DNA of 64,000 nucleotides from Streptomyces sp. NBC_00440 (GCF_036014215.1 NZ_CP107921.1:3521001-3585000), one strand, 5' to 3'. Numbered from the stretch's first letter, positions 1 to 11,559 are shown. Numbers and translations are program-made. Notes: generated by a model not told the origin, from the sequence alone.

Positions 1-183
1 GCGCTGCTGCTCCGCGTCCAGGCCCGAGTAGAGAAGGGCGTACGCCTCGTCCTCACCCCGGAGGGCCTCCACCGGGTCCCACTCGGGCCCGAGCGCAGCC
101 ACGACCTCGGCCCGTCGCCGGGATTCGTCGAAGGTCAGGTCCATCGTGAAGGGGGTGAGGTCGGTGGTGTTGTCCGGGTTCAT
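1..183 (-). CDS. DUF6400-type small protein (3' end outside window)
   Basis: The first 61 codons of a minus-strand gene lie here, starting at the ATG whose complement is at 181-183; the C-terminus lies to the left of the window. The visible protein has a short acidic leader, then LTFDESRRRAEVVAALG, WDPVEAL and LLYSGLDAEQQ. From memory this pattern matches the small DUF6400 family of Streptomyces, about 65-75 residues with no known function. No signal peptide or membrane segment is visible. It reads away from the EamA transporter upstream, from which it is separated by a hairpin terminator. The family name is recalled, not searched. Confidence 0.7.
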   Translation of the reverse strand, partial: MNPDNTTDLTPFTMDLTFDESRRRAEVVAALGPEWDPVEALRGEDEAYALLYSGLDAEQQR

Positions 184-351
184 GGCGAGACTTCCGATGT
201 ACGGGCAGATCCTCACCATCTGTACCAGTCGCCCACCGCACCAGGGAAGGGTGACCTAAGCCGCCCCACGACAGCCTGGCACGACGCACCGCCCGGCCCA
301 CTGACGGGACGCACCCGGATCCGCCGACAGGGGCGGGCCGTTACCGGCACC

Positions 352-387
352 GAGCCGTGAGAGTACGGACGCGTCCTCTCACGGCTC
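352..387 (-). terminator. Hairpin terminator after the EamA transporter gene
   Basis: A perfect 12-bp inverted repeat (GAGCCGTGAGAG at 352-363 and its complement at 376-387) encloses a 12-nt loop. It sits about 125 bp beyond the 3' end of the EamA gene and ahead of the DUF6400-type gene, both on the minus strand, so it most likely ends the EamA transcript. No T-run follows, as is usual in high-G+C actinomycetes. Confidence 0.6.
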
Positions 388-470
388 TGTGACGCACTTC
401 ACCGGCGGCCCCACAGGACCGGCACGGGGCAGCCACCGGCTGACCCCTCACCGGATGACCCCCGCCACCG

Positions 471-506
471 CCTGAGCCACCCCCTGAGCCATCCCCTGAG
501 CCATCC
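471..506. repeat. Short CCCTGAGCCAT tandem repeats in the 184-511 gap
   Basis: Three near-identical 11-13-bp copies of CCTGAGCCA(T/C)CCC lie just outside the 3' end of the EamA gene. The rest of the 184-511 gap holds only the hairpin at 352-387; no gene is seen there. Confidence 0.6.
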
Positions 507-511
507 CCGCG

Positions 512-1489
512 TCACTTCCCCGTGATCTGCGTCCGTACCGCCCCCATGCTCGCCACGATCACCAGCGCGATCGCCAGCGCGTCCAACGCGGACAGCGCCT
601 GGTGCAGGACGAGGAAGCCGGCCAGCGCCGCGATGGCCGGCTCCAGGCTCATCAGGACCGCGAAGGTCGATGCGGGGAGCCGGCGCAGGGCGAGCAGTTC
701 AAGCGTGTACGGGAGTACGGACGACAGCAGCGCCACCGCCGCGCCCAGGCCCAGCGTGCTCGGCACGAGCAGTTTCGAGCCCGCGTCCGCGATGCCCAGC
801 GGCAGCATCAGCAGGGCGCCCACCGTCATCGCCAGCGCCAGTCCGTCCGCGCGCGGGAAGCGGGCGCCGGTGCGGGCGCTGTAGATGATGTACGCGGCCC
901 ACATCGCGCCGGCCCCGAGCGCGAACGCCACACCGGCCAGGTTCAGGCCGCCCAAGCCACCGCCGCTCAGCAGCACCACTCCGCAGAGGGCTAGCCCGGC
1001 CCACAGCAGGTTCACCAGCCTCCGTGAGGCGATCACCGAGAGGGCGAGCGGGCCGAGGACCTCCATGGTCACGGCCGCGCCCAGCGGGATGCGGTCGGCC
1101 GCCTGGTAGAAGAGGCCGTTCATTCCGGCCATCGCGATCCCGAAGACCAGGACCGTGCCCCAGTCCGTCCGCGACAGCCCGCGCACCCGGGGCCGGCACA
1201 CGATGAGCAGCACGATCGCGGCGACGCCGAGACGCAGCGAGACGACGCCGAGCGCCCCGGCCCTGGGCATCAGCCAGACGGCCACGGCCGCCCCGAACTG
1301 CACCGAGATCCCCCCGGCCAGCACCAGACCGAGCGGCCCCAGCCGACCACGCAGCCCGTTGACCCCGGAGGCCCCGGTCTCGCCGGTGTCCGGGGCGCCG
1401 GCGGTGACCGGGGCTGCGTTCGTCGTGGTGGAGGGGGCGGTCAGTGCGCTGTCGAGGGCCTTGGCGTCGGCGGGGGCGATCGGATCCAT
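512..1489 (-). CDS. EamA/DMT-family transporter
   Basis: An integral membrane protein of the drug/metabolite transporter superfamily, probably exporting amino acids or other small metabolites; the substrate cannot be told from sequence. The chain from MDPIAPADAK is about 325 residues and shows roughly ten hydrophobic helices in two EamA-type halves, for example VLAGGISVQFGAAVAVWLM near the start and TFAVLMSLEPAIAALAGFL in the second half, which is a typical EamA/RhtA motif. An upstream in-frame start at 1546 would add 19 arginine-rich residues that look unlike the family. It follows the FAD oxidoreductase on the same strand at about 90 bp and may be co-transcribed with it. Confidence 0.88.
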   Translation of the reverse strand: MDPIAPADAKALDSALTAPSTTTNAAPVTAGAPDTGETGASGVNGLRGRLGPLGLVLAGGISVQFGAAVAVWLMPRAGALGVVSLRLGVAAIVLLIVCRPRVRGLSRTDWGTVLVFGIAMAGMNGLFYQAADRIPLGAAVTMEVLGPLALSVIASRRLVNLLWAGLALCGVVLLSGGGLGGLNLAGVAFALGAGAMWAAYIIYSARTGARFPRADGLALAMTVGALLMLPLGIADAGSKLLVPSTLGLGAAVALLSSVLPYTLELLALRRLPASTFAVLMSLEPAIAALAGFLVLHQALSALDALAIALVIVASMGAVRTQITGK

Positions 1490-1579
1490 GCCGTCCACAG
1501 TAAGGGCCCGGAGCGGTATTCCCCTCTTACGGGATCCGCCTCGCACGGATCACGGGCGCCGCCCATGGCTCCCAGGTGC

Positions 1580-4555
1580 TCACGGCCCCGGCCGGGGCGT
1601 CCCGCCCTGTTCCAGCCCCTCCGCCAGTACCTCCGCCAGGTGCCGTCCCGGCCGGCCGCCCTGTCCGGTCAGCTGTTCCAGCTGCGTGCGGCAGGAGAAG
1701 CCGTCCGCCAGGATCACCGCGCCGGGTCCCGCCGCCCGTACCGAAGGCAGCAGTTGCTCATCGGCGCAGGCGACCGACACCTCATAGTGGCCGCGTTCGA
1801 AGCCGAAGTTGCCGGCCAGGCCGCAGCAGCCGCCGCTCAGTTCGCCCGTCAGGCCGGCCTTGTCGCGCAGCCGGCGTTCGGCCGCGTCGCCCAGGACCGC
1901 GTGCTGGTGGCAGTGAGTCTGGCCCGCCACCTCGCGGTCCAGCACCGGGGGCCGCCACTGCGGGGCCTCCTCCTCCAGGGCCTGCGCGAAGGTCCGTACC
2001 GCCTTCGCCAGCCGGTGCGCGCGCGGGTCGTCGCCGAGCAGCTCCGGCAGGTCGGTCCTGAGCGCGGCCGCGCAGCTCGGTTCCAGTACGACGACGGGCA
2101 GGTCCGCGTCGAGCAGCGGCTCCACCCGGTCGAGTGTGCGGCGCATCACCGCACGGGCCTGGTCCAGCTGCCCGGTCGTGACGTAGGTCAGCCCGCAGCA
2201 CACCCCGTCCGGCGGCAGTGCGATGCCGAGCCCCGCCGACTCCAGGACCCGTACCGCCGCCCGCCCCACCTGCGGGGACAGATGGTCGGTGAAGGTGTCG
2301 GGCCACAGGACGACCCGTGCGGGCGGCTGCACCCGGGTGCCGAACCACCGCCGGAACGTCTGCGGTGCGAGCGCCGGGATGGTCCGCTCGGGGGCGATCC
2401 CGCCGACGCGTTTGGCGAGGGAGGCCAGCGGCCCCACCCCGGCCAGCGCGTTCACCGCGCGTGCGTACGGTGCGGCCGCGCGCAGCCAGCGGGGCAGCCG
2501 GCCCATTGCGTAGTGCGCGGCGGGCCTGCGGCGGCCCGCGTAGTGGTGGTGCAGGAACTCCGCCTTGTACGTGGCCATGTCGACGCCGACCGGGCAGTCG
2601 CTGCGGCAGCCCTTGCAGGAGAGGCAGAGGTCGAGGGCGTCGCGCACCTCTTCCGAGCGCCAGCCGTCCGTGACGACCTCGCCCGCCAGCATCTCGTGCA
2701 GCAGCCGGGCGCGCCCGCGCGTGGAGTGCTGCTCGTCGCCGGTGGCGCGGAACGACGGGCACATGACGTCGGCCCCGGATGCCGTCTCCGTACGGCACTT
2801 GGCGACGCCCACACAGCGGCGTACGGCGGCGGAGAAGTCACCCTTGTCGTGCGGGTAGCCGAACTCCACGTCCACCGGCTTCGACGGCAGTACCGCGAAG
2901 CGGAGGTTCTCGTCCAGCCGGTGCGGCCTGGCGAGCATCCCGGGGTTCATCCCGCCCGCCGGGTCCCAGACGTCCTTGAACCGGCCGAAGAGGCCGACCA
3001 GTTCGTCCCCGTACATCGTGGGGAGCAGTTCCGCGCGGGCCTGTCCGTCGCCGTGTTCGCCGGAGAGCGAGCCGCCGTGCGCGACGACCAGCGCGGCCAG
3101 TTCAGCGGAGAAGGTACGGAAGCGTGCGACGCCGCCCGGGGTGAGCAGGTCGAAGTCGATCCGTACATGGATGCAGCCGTCCCCGAAGTGTCCGTACGGC
3201 GTGCCCCGCAGCCCGTGCGCCGCGAGCAGCCCGCGGAACTCCCGCAGATACGCGCCGAGCCGGGCCGGCGGCACCGCGCAGTCCTCCCAGCCGGGCCACG
3301 CCTCCGAGCCGTCCATCGTGCGGGTCGCGGTGCCGCTCGCGTCCTCGCGGATGCGCCACAGGGCGCGCTGGGCCGCCGGGTCGTCGATGACCAGGGCGTC
3401 CAGCGCGTCGGCCGCCCGCGCGATCCCGTCGGCCCGCGCGCGAGCCTCGGCCCGGTCGGCGCCGCCCGTCTCGACGAAGAGCCAGGCGCCGCCGCGCGGC
3501 AGGCCTGCGGGCTCGCGCACCAGGTCGGCGGCCATGCCCTCGACGGTCAGCGGACGGTGCGGGAGCAGTCCGGCCGCCGCGTCGGCCGCGTCGCCCTCAT
3601 GGGCGTAGCCGAGGATCGCGAGCGCCCGCGCGCGGGGCGCCTCGACCAGCCGTACGGTCGCCTCGGTCAGCACACCGAGCGTGCCCTCGCTGCCGCAGTA
3701 GGCGCGGGCCAGATCGGTGCCGTTCTCGGGCAGCAGGGCGTCGATCGCGTACCCGGAGATGCGGCGCGGCAGACCGGCCGGGTAGCCGGTGCGCAGCAGC
3801 GCCAGGTGCGATCCGACGAGGTCGCGCAGGCCGGGCGGTGCGCCGTCCCAGCCCTGGCCGAGCCGGTGGGTGCCGCCCTGGTAGGCGGCGGTGGTCAGGG
3901 CGGTGACGTTGTCGGCCGTGGTGCCCCAGGCGACCGAGTGCGAGCCGCAGGAGTTGTTGCCGATCATCCCGCCGAGCGTGCAGCGGCTGTGCGTGGACGG
4001 GTCGGGGCCGAAGGTCAGGCCGTACGCGCCCGCCGCCGCCCGCAGGTCGTCGAGGATCACGCCGGGCTGGACCACGGCGGTCCTGGCCTCGGCGTCCAGC
4101 GAGACGATCGCGCGCATGTGCCGGGTGAAGTCGAGGACGACGCCGGTGCCGGTGGCCTGTCCCGCGATGGACGTACCTCCGCCGCGCGGCACCACGGGGA
4201 CCCCGTGGGCGCGGCACACATCGAGTACGGCTGACACGTCGTCGGCATCGCGCGGGGCGACGACACCGAGGGGCACCCGGCGGTAGTTGGAGGCGTCCAT
4301 GGTCATCAGGGAGCGGGCGGTGGCCCCGAATTCGATGTCTCCCCGCACACCCCGGCGGCTCAGCGCGTGCTCCAGCTCGCTGCTGCTCGGACCGCCACTC
4401 TGACTGCTGATCGGGCCGCCGGTCCGAATGCCGGCCGGACCGCTGCTCGGGCTGCCGCCCTGACCGTCGCTCCGACTGCTGCTCAGACCGCTGTTCCGGC
4501 CGTCCCGTTGGCCGTCCTGCTGCCCGTCTCGCTGCCCGTCCCGGTGCTCGCCCAT
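1580..4555 (-). CDS. FAD-binding/(Fe-S)-binding oxidoreductase, GlcD-GlcF-type fusion (D-lactate dehydrogenase-like)
   Basis: A 991-residue flavoprotein likely oxidising a 2-hydroxyacid such as D-lactate or glycolate and passing electrons to the respiratory chain. Order: a PCMH-type FAD domain (about residues 80-270, with VPRGGGTSIAGQ and a GNNSCGSHS segment), FAD-oxidase C-terminal domain (to about 560, with HFGDGCIHVRID and SGEHGDGQ), a cysteine-rich ferredoxin segment (CLSCKGCRSDCPVG), then two CCG-type repeats (GVCCGLTY, GGCCGLAGNFG). All the expected cofactor ligands appear present. The first ~57 residues are not family-like: a low-complexity DGQ/QSGG run encoded by imperfect repeats. 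The family core starts near SELEHALSRRG, but no alternative ATG/GTG lies in between. The 15-bp near-palindrome at 4573-4587 sits just upstream. Confidence 0.9.
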   Translation of the reverse strand: MGEHRDGQRDGQQDGQRDGRNSGLSSSRSDGQGGSPSSGPAGIRTGGPISSQSGGPSSSELEHALSRRGVRGDIEFGATARSLMTMDASNYRRVPLGVVAPRDADDVSAVLDVCRAHGVPVVPRGGGTSIAGQATGTGVVLDFTRHMRAIVSLDAEARTAVVQPGVILDDLRAAAGAYGLTFGPDPSTHSRCTLGGMIGNNSCGSHSVAWGTTADNVTALTTAAYQGGTHRLGQGWDGAPPGLRDLVGSHLALLRTGYPAGLPRRISGYAIDALLPENGTDLARAYCGSEGTLGVLTEATVRLVEAPRARALAILGYAHEGDAADAAAGLLPHRPLTVEGMAADLVREPAGLPRGGAWLFVETGGADRAEARARADGIARAADALDALVIDDPAAQRALWRIREDASGTATRTMDGSEAWPGWEDCAVPPARLGAYLREFRGLLAAHGLRGTPYGHFGDGCIHVRIDFDLLTPGGVARFRTFSAELAALVVAHGGSLSGEHGDGQARAELLPTMYGDELVGLFGRFKDVWDPAGGMNPGMLARPHRLDENLRFAVLPSKPVDVEFGYPHDKGDFSAAVRRCVGVAKCRTETASGADVMCPSFRATGDEQHSTRGRARLLHEMLAGEVVTDGWRSEEVRDALDLCLSCKGCRSDCPVGVDMATYKAEFLHHHYAGRRRPAAHYAMGRLPRWLRAAAPYARAVNALAGVGPLASLAKRVGGIAPERTIPALAPQTFRRWFGTRVQPPARVVLWPDTFTDHLSPQVGRAAVRVLESAGLGIALPPDGVCCGLTYVTTGQLDQARAVMRRTLDRVEPLLDADLPVVVLEPSCAAALRTDLPELLGDDPRAHRLAKAVRTFAQALEEEAPQWRPPVLDREVAGQTHCHQHAVLGDAAERRLRDKAGLTGELSGGCCGLAGNFGFERGHYEVSVACADEQLLPSVRAAGPGAVILADGFSCRTQLEQLTGQGGRPGRHLAEVLAEGLEQGGTPRPGP

Positions 4556-4572
4556 GGCTCCAGCATGTCCCT

Positions 4573-4587
4573 GTGCACAGTGTGTAC
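4573..4587. promoter_or_regulatory. GTGCACAGTGTGTAC near-palindrome upstream of the FAD oxidoreductase
   Basis: A 15-bp imperfect palindrome (6 of 7 arm positions) about 18-32 bp upstream of the oxidoreductase start, in the divergent gap shared with the conservon. Its position fits an operator for a local repressor. No regulator gene for it is recognised in the window. Confidence 0.3.
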
Positions 4588-4640
4588 CTGAGTCAACAAT
4601 TTCCGCACGTGCAACTTCCCAAACCGATCACCAACCCTCC

Positions 4641-4651
4641 TATAGTTGACA
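4641..4651 (+). promoter_or_regulatory. AT-rich TATAGT/TTGACA segment in the conservon upstream region
   Basis: TATAGT (4641-4646) runs into TTGACA (4646-4651), about 100 bp upstream of cvnA, in the only A/T-rich stretch of this divergent gap. Either hexamer could be part of a promoter for the conservon, but no well-spaced partner is convincing. Confidence 0.25.
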
Positions 4652-4750
4652 GGCGTTACGCAGGAATACTCGTGTCCCTTTAACCCATTCATGACCGCTT
4701 TACTCCACCCTTACCCCTTCTGACCTATCCGTCCATGAGGACTCCGCCAG

Positions 4751-6358
4751 ATGACAGAGCGCCCCCCGCTCCGCCCGACCGCGCTGGCTCTGCTGATCTC
4801 CGTGATCGCTTCGGGCCTGCTGTGCGTATGGGCGGTGGCCGCAGCCCCCGACCACATACGCACCCCACTCGCCTGGTGCTCGGCCGGGGCAGCCCTGCTG
4901 TTCAGCGCCGCTGTCGCCATCGCCGTCCACGCGGTGACGTACGCCACCAGAACATCGCGGGACCTCCGCGCCCGGATCGATCAACTCACGGGGGAGAACT
5001 CGCAGTTCGGCGCGCGGACCGCCCGCCTCACCGCCGAGTACGAGGCCCGGATCACCCAGCTCACCGCCGCCCACGAGGCGAGAGAAGCCGAGCTGATCGG
5101 GCAGCGTGAAGCCACCGCCGCCGGGCTCACCGGCGAGTACAACGCGAGGACCGCCCAGCTGAACGCCCGGATCAGCCGCGCCGAGTCCGTGCGCTCCGCC
5201 GCCCTGTCGGCGGCCGCCAACGCCGCAGGCCGGATGCAGGCCCTGGCCACCGGGATGCTCGCCGACCTCCGCGAGATGGAGCACCGGCACACCGACGAGG
5301 ACGTACTCGGCGATCTGCTGCACCTCGACCACCGCACGGCCCAGGCGGGCCGGCTGGCCGACTCCATCGCCGTCCTGGCCGGTGCGCGCTCCGGACGCCG
5401 CTGGGCGAAGCCGATCGTCATGGAGTCGATCCTGCGCGGGGCGATGGGCCGGATCGCCGGCTACCAGCGGGTACGCCTCCACTCGACCAGCGAGATCGCC
5501 ATCGCGGGCCACGCGGCCGAGGGCATCATGCACGCGCTCGCCGAACTCCTGGACAACGCGGCGAACTTCTCGCCGCCCACCGCCGAAGTGCATGTGTACG
5601 TCGAGGAGGTCCCGGCCGGCGTCATCGTCACCATTGAGGACAGCGGCCTGGTCATGAGCGACGTCCAGCTGCGCCGCGCCGAGCGGGCCGTCACATCGGA
5701 GACCACCCAGCAGACCGACCTCGCCGGCCTCTCCGGGACCAGGCTCGGCCTCGCGGTGGTCGGGCGGCTGGCCCGCAAGCACGGACTGACCGTGTCCTTC
5801 CGCCCGTCGGCGCGCGGCGGCACCGGTGTCCTGGTGCTGCTCCCGCACGAGCTGATCACCCGCACACCCCGGCCGACCACACCGGCCCCCCTGGCCACAC
5901 CGGCCCCCCTGGCACAGCACACCCGGCCGGCTGCCGCGCCGTCCCCGCTGTCCCCGTCCGCCACCCAGGCCCTGCTCACCTCGCAGACCGCCGAGGCGGC
6001 GCAGGCCACCGAGGCCCCGCAGGCCGCACCGGCCCCGCTGCCCATGCGTACCCCCGCAACCACATCCGCGCCCGCGTCCCCACCCACGGAAGCAGGCGCA
6101 GAGCCCAGCACCACAGGGCAGCCCACCCCCGAGCCCGAACCCGAACCCCACCACGCCTCACCCGAGTTGGGCGAGAGCGGCCTGCCCAAGCGGCGGCGCG
6201 GCCAGACCATGGCGGCGGCGCATCCGGAAGGCACCGGGATCCCCGGATCGGCCAAGCCCGTCGACTCGACCTCCTCCACGACATCCGCCGCCAGGTTCAG
6301 CACGTTCCGCCAGGCCGTACGTGGCGATTCCCCGAACCCGGAAGGCAGCAGCTCATGA
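4751..6358 (+). CDS. cvnA: Conservon component A: sensor-histidine-kinase-like ATPase
   Basis: The membrane member of a conservon, a four-protein set proposed to act like a bacterial GTPase-coupled sensor complex. The 535 residues hold two N-terminal membrane helices (about 9-32 and 38-60), a charged coiled-coil-like stretch (about 75-160, repeats of ITQLTA/AEYEAR type), an ATPase domain with N-box LAELLDNAANFSPP (about 262-275), EDSGLVM and LGLAVVGRLARKHGL, and a long Pro/Ala-rich tail with short repeats (TTPAPLATPAPLA). The phospho-acceptor region typical of true kinases is not obvious. The stop overlaps cvnB (ATGA). GAGGA lies about 10 nt before the ATG. Confidence 0.93.
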   Translation: MTERPPLRPTALALLISVIASGLLCVWAVAAAPDHIRTPLAWCSAGAALLFSAAVAIAVHAVTYATRTSRDLRARIDQLTGENSQFGARTARLTAEYEARITQLTAAHEAREAELIGQREATAAGLTGEYNARTAQLNARISRAESVRSAALSAAANAAGRMQALATGMLADLREMEHRHTDEDVLGDLLHLDHRTAQAGRLADSIAVLAGARSGRRWAKPIVMESILRGAMGRIAGYQRVRLHSTSEIAIAGHAAEGIMHALAELLDNAANFSPPTAEVHVYVEEVPAGVIVTIEDSGLVMSDVQLRRAERAVTSETTQQTDLAGLSGTRLGLAVVGRLARKHGLTVSFRPSARGGTGVLVLLPHELITRTPRPTTPAPLATPAPLAQHTRPAAAPSPLSPSATQALLTSQTAEAAQATEAPQAAPAPLPMRTPATTSAPASPPTEAGAEPSTTGQPTPEPEPEPHHASPELGESGLPKRRRGQTMAAAHPEGTGIPGSAKPVDSTSSTTSAARFSTFRQAVRGDSPNPEGSSS

Positions 6359-6756
6359 GCACGACCACCACCGACGAGAAGCTCAACTGGCTCCTGGAGA
6401 GCCTTCTTGAGCGCACCCCGGGCGCCCGGCACGCCCTGGTTCTCTCCCGTGACGGCCTCAAGCTCTGCCGTACGTCGGCGCTCTCCGTCGACCAGGCCGA
6501 CCAGCTGGCCGCCATCTCGGCCGGTATCCAGTCGCTGTCGCACGGCGCGTCCATCGAGTTCGGCGACGGCACCGGCGGCGTGCGGACCGCGATGGCCGAG
6601 TTCTACGGCGGCGTGCTGTTCATCGTCGAGGCGGGTGACGGCGCCCACCTCTCCGTCGTCGCCGACGAGTCCGCCGACGTCGGCCTCATCGGGCACAACA
6701 TGAGCGAACTGGTCGAGCAGCTGGGCGAACACCTCAGTGCGGAGCCACGCGCGTGA
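6355..6756 (+). CDS. cvnB: Conservon component B: Roadblock/LC7 domain protein
   Basis: A 133-residue cytosolic protein of the Roadblock/LC7 fold, which in related systems (MglB) acts as a GTPase-regulating partner. The sequence is one domain: LNWLLESLLERTPGARHALV, LSRDGLKLCRTSALS, VDQADQLAAISAGIQSL, and an acidic C-terminal half ending in VEQLGEHLSAEPRA. It overlaps cvnA by ATGA and cvnC by GTGA, so the operon is translationally coupled. The likely partner is the CvnD GTPase. Family assignment rests on sequence pattern and the strict gene order. Confidence 0.93.
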   Translation: MSTTTTDEKLNWLLESLLERTPGARHALVLSRDGLKLCRTSALSVDQADQLAAISAGIQSLSHGASIEFGDGTGGVRTAMAEFYGGVLFIVEAGDGAHLSVVADESADVGLIGHNMSELVEQLGEHLSAEPRA

Positions 6757-7127
6757 CCGCCCCCGTGCCCAGGCCCCGGCCTGGCCGGGACGACGACCCG
6801 GACCGCCTCTACACCGTCACCGGTGGGCGCAGCAGATCCGACGCCACGGCGTTCGACCTGGTGACCCTGGTCGTCGGCGAGTGCGACCCGACGCCCGGAA
6901 TGCAGTCCGAGCACGCCACGATCCTGCGGATGTGCGGCCGCCCCACGGCCGTCGTCGAGATCGCGGCCGGGCTGAAGCTGCCCGTGTCCATCACCCGGAT
7001 CCTGCTCTGCGACCTGCTCGACACGGGCCGGATCAGCGCCCGCCACCCGCGCACCGCACGCGGCGCCGACAGCCTTCCCGACCCTCACATCCTGGAGCAG
7101 GTGCTCGTTGGACTCCGCAACCTCTAA
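6753..7127 (+). CDS. cvnC: Conservon component C: DUF742 protein
   Basis: A 124-residue DUF742 protein starting at GTG within the cvnB stop. Visible family features are the DDDPDRLYTVTGGRS opening, FDLVTLVVGE, and a winged-helix-like centre (ATILRMCGRPTAVVEIAAGL, VSITRILLCDLLDTG) ending in PDPHILEQVLVGLRNL, the usual family C-terminus. DUF742 proteins occur almost only in conservons; a scaffold or DNA-binding-like role has been suggested but is not shown here. The 3' end overlaps the TTG start of cvnD by 20 bp. Confidence 0.92.
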   Translation: MTAPVPRPRPGRDDDPDRLYTVTGGRSRSDATAFDLVTLVVGECDPTPGMQSEHATILRMCGRPTAVVEIAAGLKLPVSITRILLCDLLDTGRISARHPRTARGADSLPDPHILEQVLVGLRNL

Positions 7128-7755
7128 CCAGAACGCCCTGGCCCGCACCGCCGACAACGGTCTCAAGATCGTCATCGTCGGCGGGTTCGGCGCAGGGAAG
7201 ACCACCATGGTCCGGTCGGTCAGCGAGATACGCCCGCTGAACACCGAGGAGACGATGACCCAGGCGGGAGCGGCCGTCGACAACCTCGACGGCGTGCAGG
7301 CCAAGACCGCCACCACCGTCGCCTTCGACTTCGGCCGCATCACCATCGACGAGCGGACGATCCTCTACCTCTTCGGCGCGCCGGGCCAGGAGCGCTTCTG
7401 GTTCCTCTGGGACCGGCTGTTCTCCGGCACGCTCGGCGCCGTCGTCCTGGTCGACACCCGCAGACTCGCCGACTCCTGGTACGCCATCGACCGCCTGGAG
7501 CACCACGGCACGCCGTTCATCGTCGCCTGCAACGACTTCGGCGGCCCGGTCCACTCCCTGGAGCAGCTCCGTGAGGCGCTGGACCTCTCCCCCGAGATCC
7601 CGCTGATCGACTGCGACGCCCGGGACCGCACGTCGAGCAAGTACGTACTGATCACGCTCCTCCAGCACCTGCACGCCCTGTCCACAGCGTCCTCAGCCAC
7701 CTCAGCGTCCTCCACGACTGCCGCGACGTCCGCACGGGAGCCAAGCACCACATGA
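7108..7755 (+). CDS. cvnD: Conservon component D: small GTP-binding protein
   Basis: A 215-residue P-loop GTPase of the Ras-like/MglA-related family. The TTG start at 7108 lies inside cvnC; the next residues run into the P-loop GGFGAGKTT (25-33). The switch II region reads LFGAPGQERFWFLWD, with the expected GxPGQ core, and base recognition is probably through VACNDFGG rather than a classical NKxD. The last ~25 residues are a Ser/Thr/Ala-rich tail, absent from the fold itself. CvnB is the expected regulator. The stop overlaps the following P450 (ATGA), placing the P450s in the same transcript. Confidence 0.93.
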   Translation: MDSATSNQNALARTADNGLKIVIVGGFGAGKTTMVRSVSEIRPLNTEETMTQAGAAVDNLDGVQAKTATTVAFDFGRITIDERTILYLFGAPGQERFWFLWDRLFSGTLGAVVLVDTRRLADSWYAIDRLEHHGTPFIVACNDFGGPVHSLEQLREALDLSPEIPLIDCDARDRTSSKYVLITLLQHLHALSTASSATSASSTTAATSAREPSTT

Positions 7756-8975
7756 CCACCGACACCCCGTCCACCGCGCCCACTCCGCTGAGCGGCCCGC
7801 GATTCCAGACGGACCCCACCCAGCTCTACCGGGAGATGCGGCGCGAACACGGCGCGGTGGCGCCGGTGCTGCTCGACGGCGACGTACCGGCCTGGCTGGT
7901 CCTCGACTACCGCGAGCTGCACCAGGTCACCGCCGATCCGGTGCTGTTCAGCCGGGACTCCGACCTGTGGAACCAGTGGGACCGCATCCCCGACGACTGG
8001 CCGATGCTGCCGATGATCGGCCGTAAGCAGCCGTCGATCCTCTACACCGTGGGCCAGCGGCACCGCGAGCGCGCCGCGATGATCGGCGACGCCCTGGAGT
8101 CGGTCGACCCGTTCGAACTGCGGCGTATCGCCGAGCAGTTCGCCGATGAGCTGATCAACTCGTTCTGCGGCAAGGGCGATACGGAGATCATCGGCCAGTA
8201 CGCGATGCTGCTGCCGGTCCGGGTGCTCGCCCGGCTGTACGGCTTCCCGGACGACGAGGGCCCGGCCCTGGTCAAGGCGATGAACGACATGATCGACGGC
8301 CGCGAACTCGCCCTGGCGGGACAGCAGTACCTCGGGCAGTCGATGATGAGCCTGCTCGCCGCCCGGCAGGCGTCGCCCGCCGAGGACGTGGCCTCGCACA
8401 TGCTGGGCAACGAGGCGGGCTTCACCGTCGAGGAGATCGCCCAGGACCTGATGGTCATGATGGCCGCCGGCCACCAGCCCACCGCCGACTGGATCGGCAA
8501 CTCGCTGCGGCTGATGCTGACCGACGACCGGTTCACCGCCTCGCTCTCGGGCGGCCGGCACAGTGTCGCCGAGGCGATGAACGAGGTCCTCTGGGAGGAC
8601 ACCCCCACCCAGAACGTCGCGGGCCGCTGGGCCTCGCGCGACACCCACCTCGGCGGCCGGCACATCCAGAGCGGCGACATGCTGCTGCTCGGCATCGCGG
8701 CAGCCAACTCCGACCCGCAGGTCCGCACCGACGGTTCGGCGCTGACCGGCGGCAACAACGCCTTCTTCTCCTTCGGCCACGGCGAGCACCGCTGCCCGTT
8801 CCCGGCCCAGGAGATCGCGGAGGTCATCGCGCGTACGGGGATCGAGGTCATCCTCGACCGCCTCCCCGACGTCGACCTCGCGACCCCCGGGGAGAGCCTC
8901 ACCCGGCGCCCTTCTCCCTGGCTGCGCGGCCTGTCCACCCTGCCCGTCACCTTCACTCCGGTTCCCGCGCTGTGA
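7752..8975 (+). CDS. cvnE: Cytochrome P450, CYP157-like, with ExxW in place of ExxR
   Basis: A 407-residue class I bacterial P450 coupled to cvnD by ATGA. The heme-binding loop FFSFGHGEHRCPF carries the cysteine ligand (C348), although proline-phenylalanine follows instead of the usual xG. The I-helix has MMAAGHQPTAD in the oxygen-activating position. The K-helix reads E278-V-L-W281, so the nearly universal Arg of ExxR is missing. Loss of ExxR is documented for the CYP157 family, whose members sit in conservons next to a CYP154, exactly the arrangement here. Whether the enzyme is catalytically competent, or a partner/sensor for the next P450, cannot be judged from sequence. Confidence 0.92.
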   Translation: MTTDTPSTAPTPLSGPRFQTDPTQLYREMRREHGAVAPVLLDGDVPAWLVLDYRELHQVTADPVLFSRDSDLWNQWDRIPDDWPMLPMIGRKQPSILYTVGQRHRERAAMIGDALESVDPFELRRIAEQFADELINSFCGKGDTEIIGQYAMLLPVRVLARLYGFPDDEGPALVKAMNDMIDGRELALAGQQYLGQSMMSLLAARQASPAEDVASHMLGNEAGFTVEEIAQDLMVMMAAGHQPTADWIGNSLRLMLTDDRFTASLSGGRHSVAEAMNEVLWEDTPTQNVAGRWASRDTHLGGRHIQSGDMLLLGIAAANSDPQVRTDGSALTGGNNAFFSFGHGEHRCPFPAQEIAEVIARTGIEVILDRLPDVDLATPGESLTRRPSPWLRGLSTLPVTFTPVPAL

Positions 8976-9021
8976 TTCGAAGACCCTCGCAGCGCGGCCG
9001 TTCCCGCCCCAGGAGGCACAG

Positions 9022-11527
<2,506 letters not shown>

Positions 11528-11559
11528 CCGAACGGCTGTCAGGGCCACGGCCCGCATGA

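Noticed and set aside
1565..4234. 889-codon frame opposite the FAD/Fe-S oxidoreductase
   Set aside because: Same reason: low-complexity Arg/Gln/Ala antisense translation of a well-supported gene.
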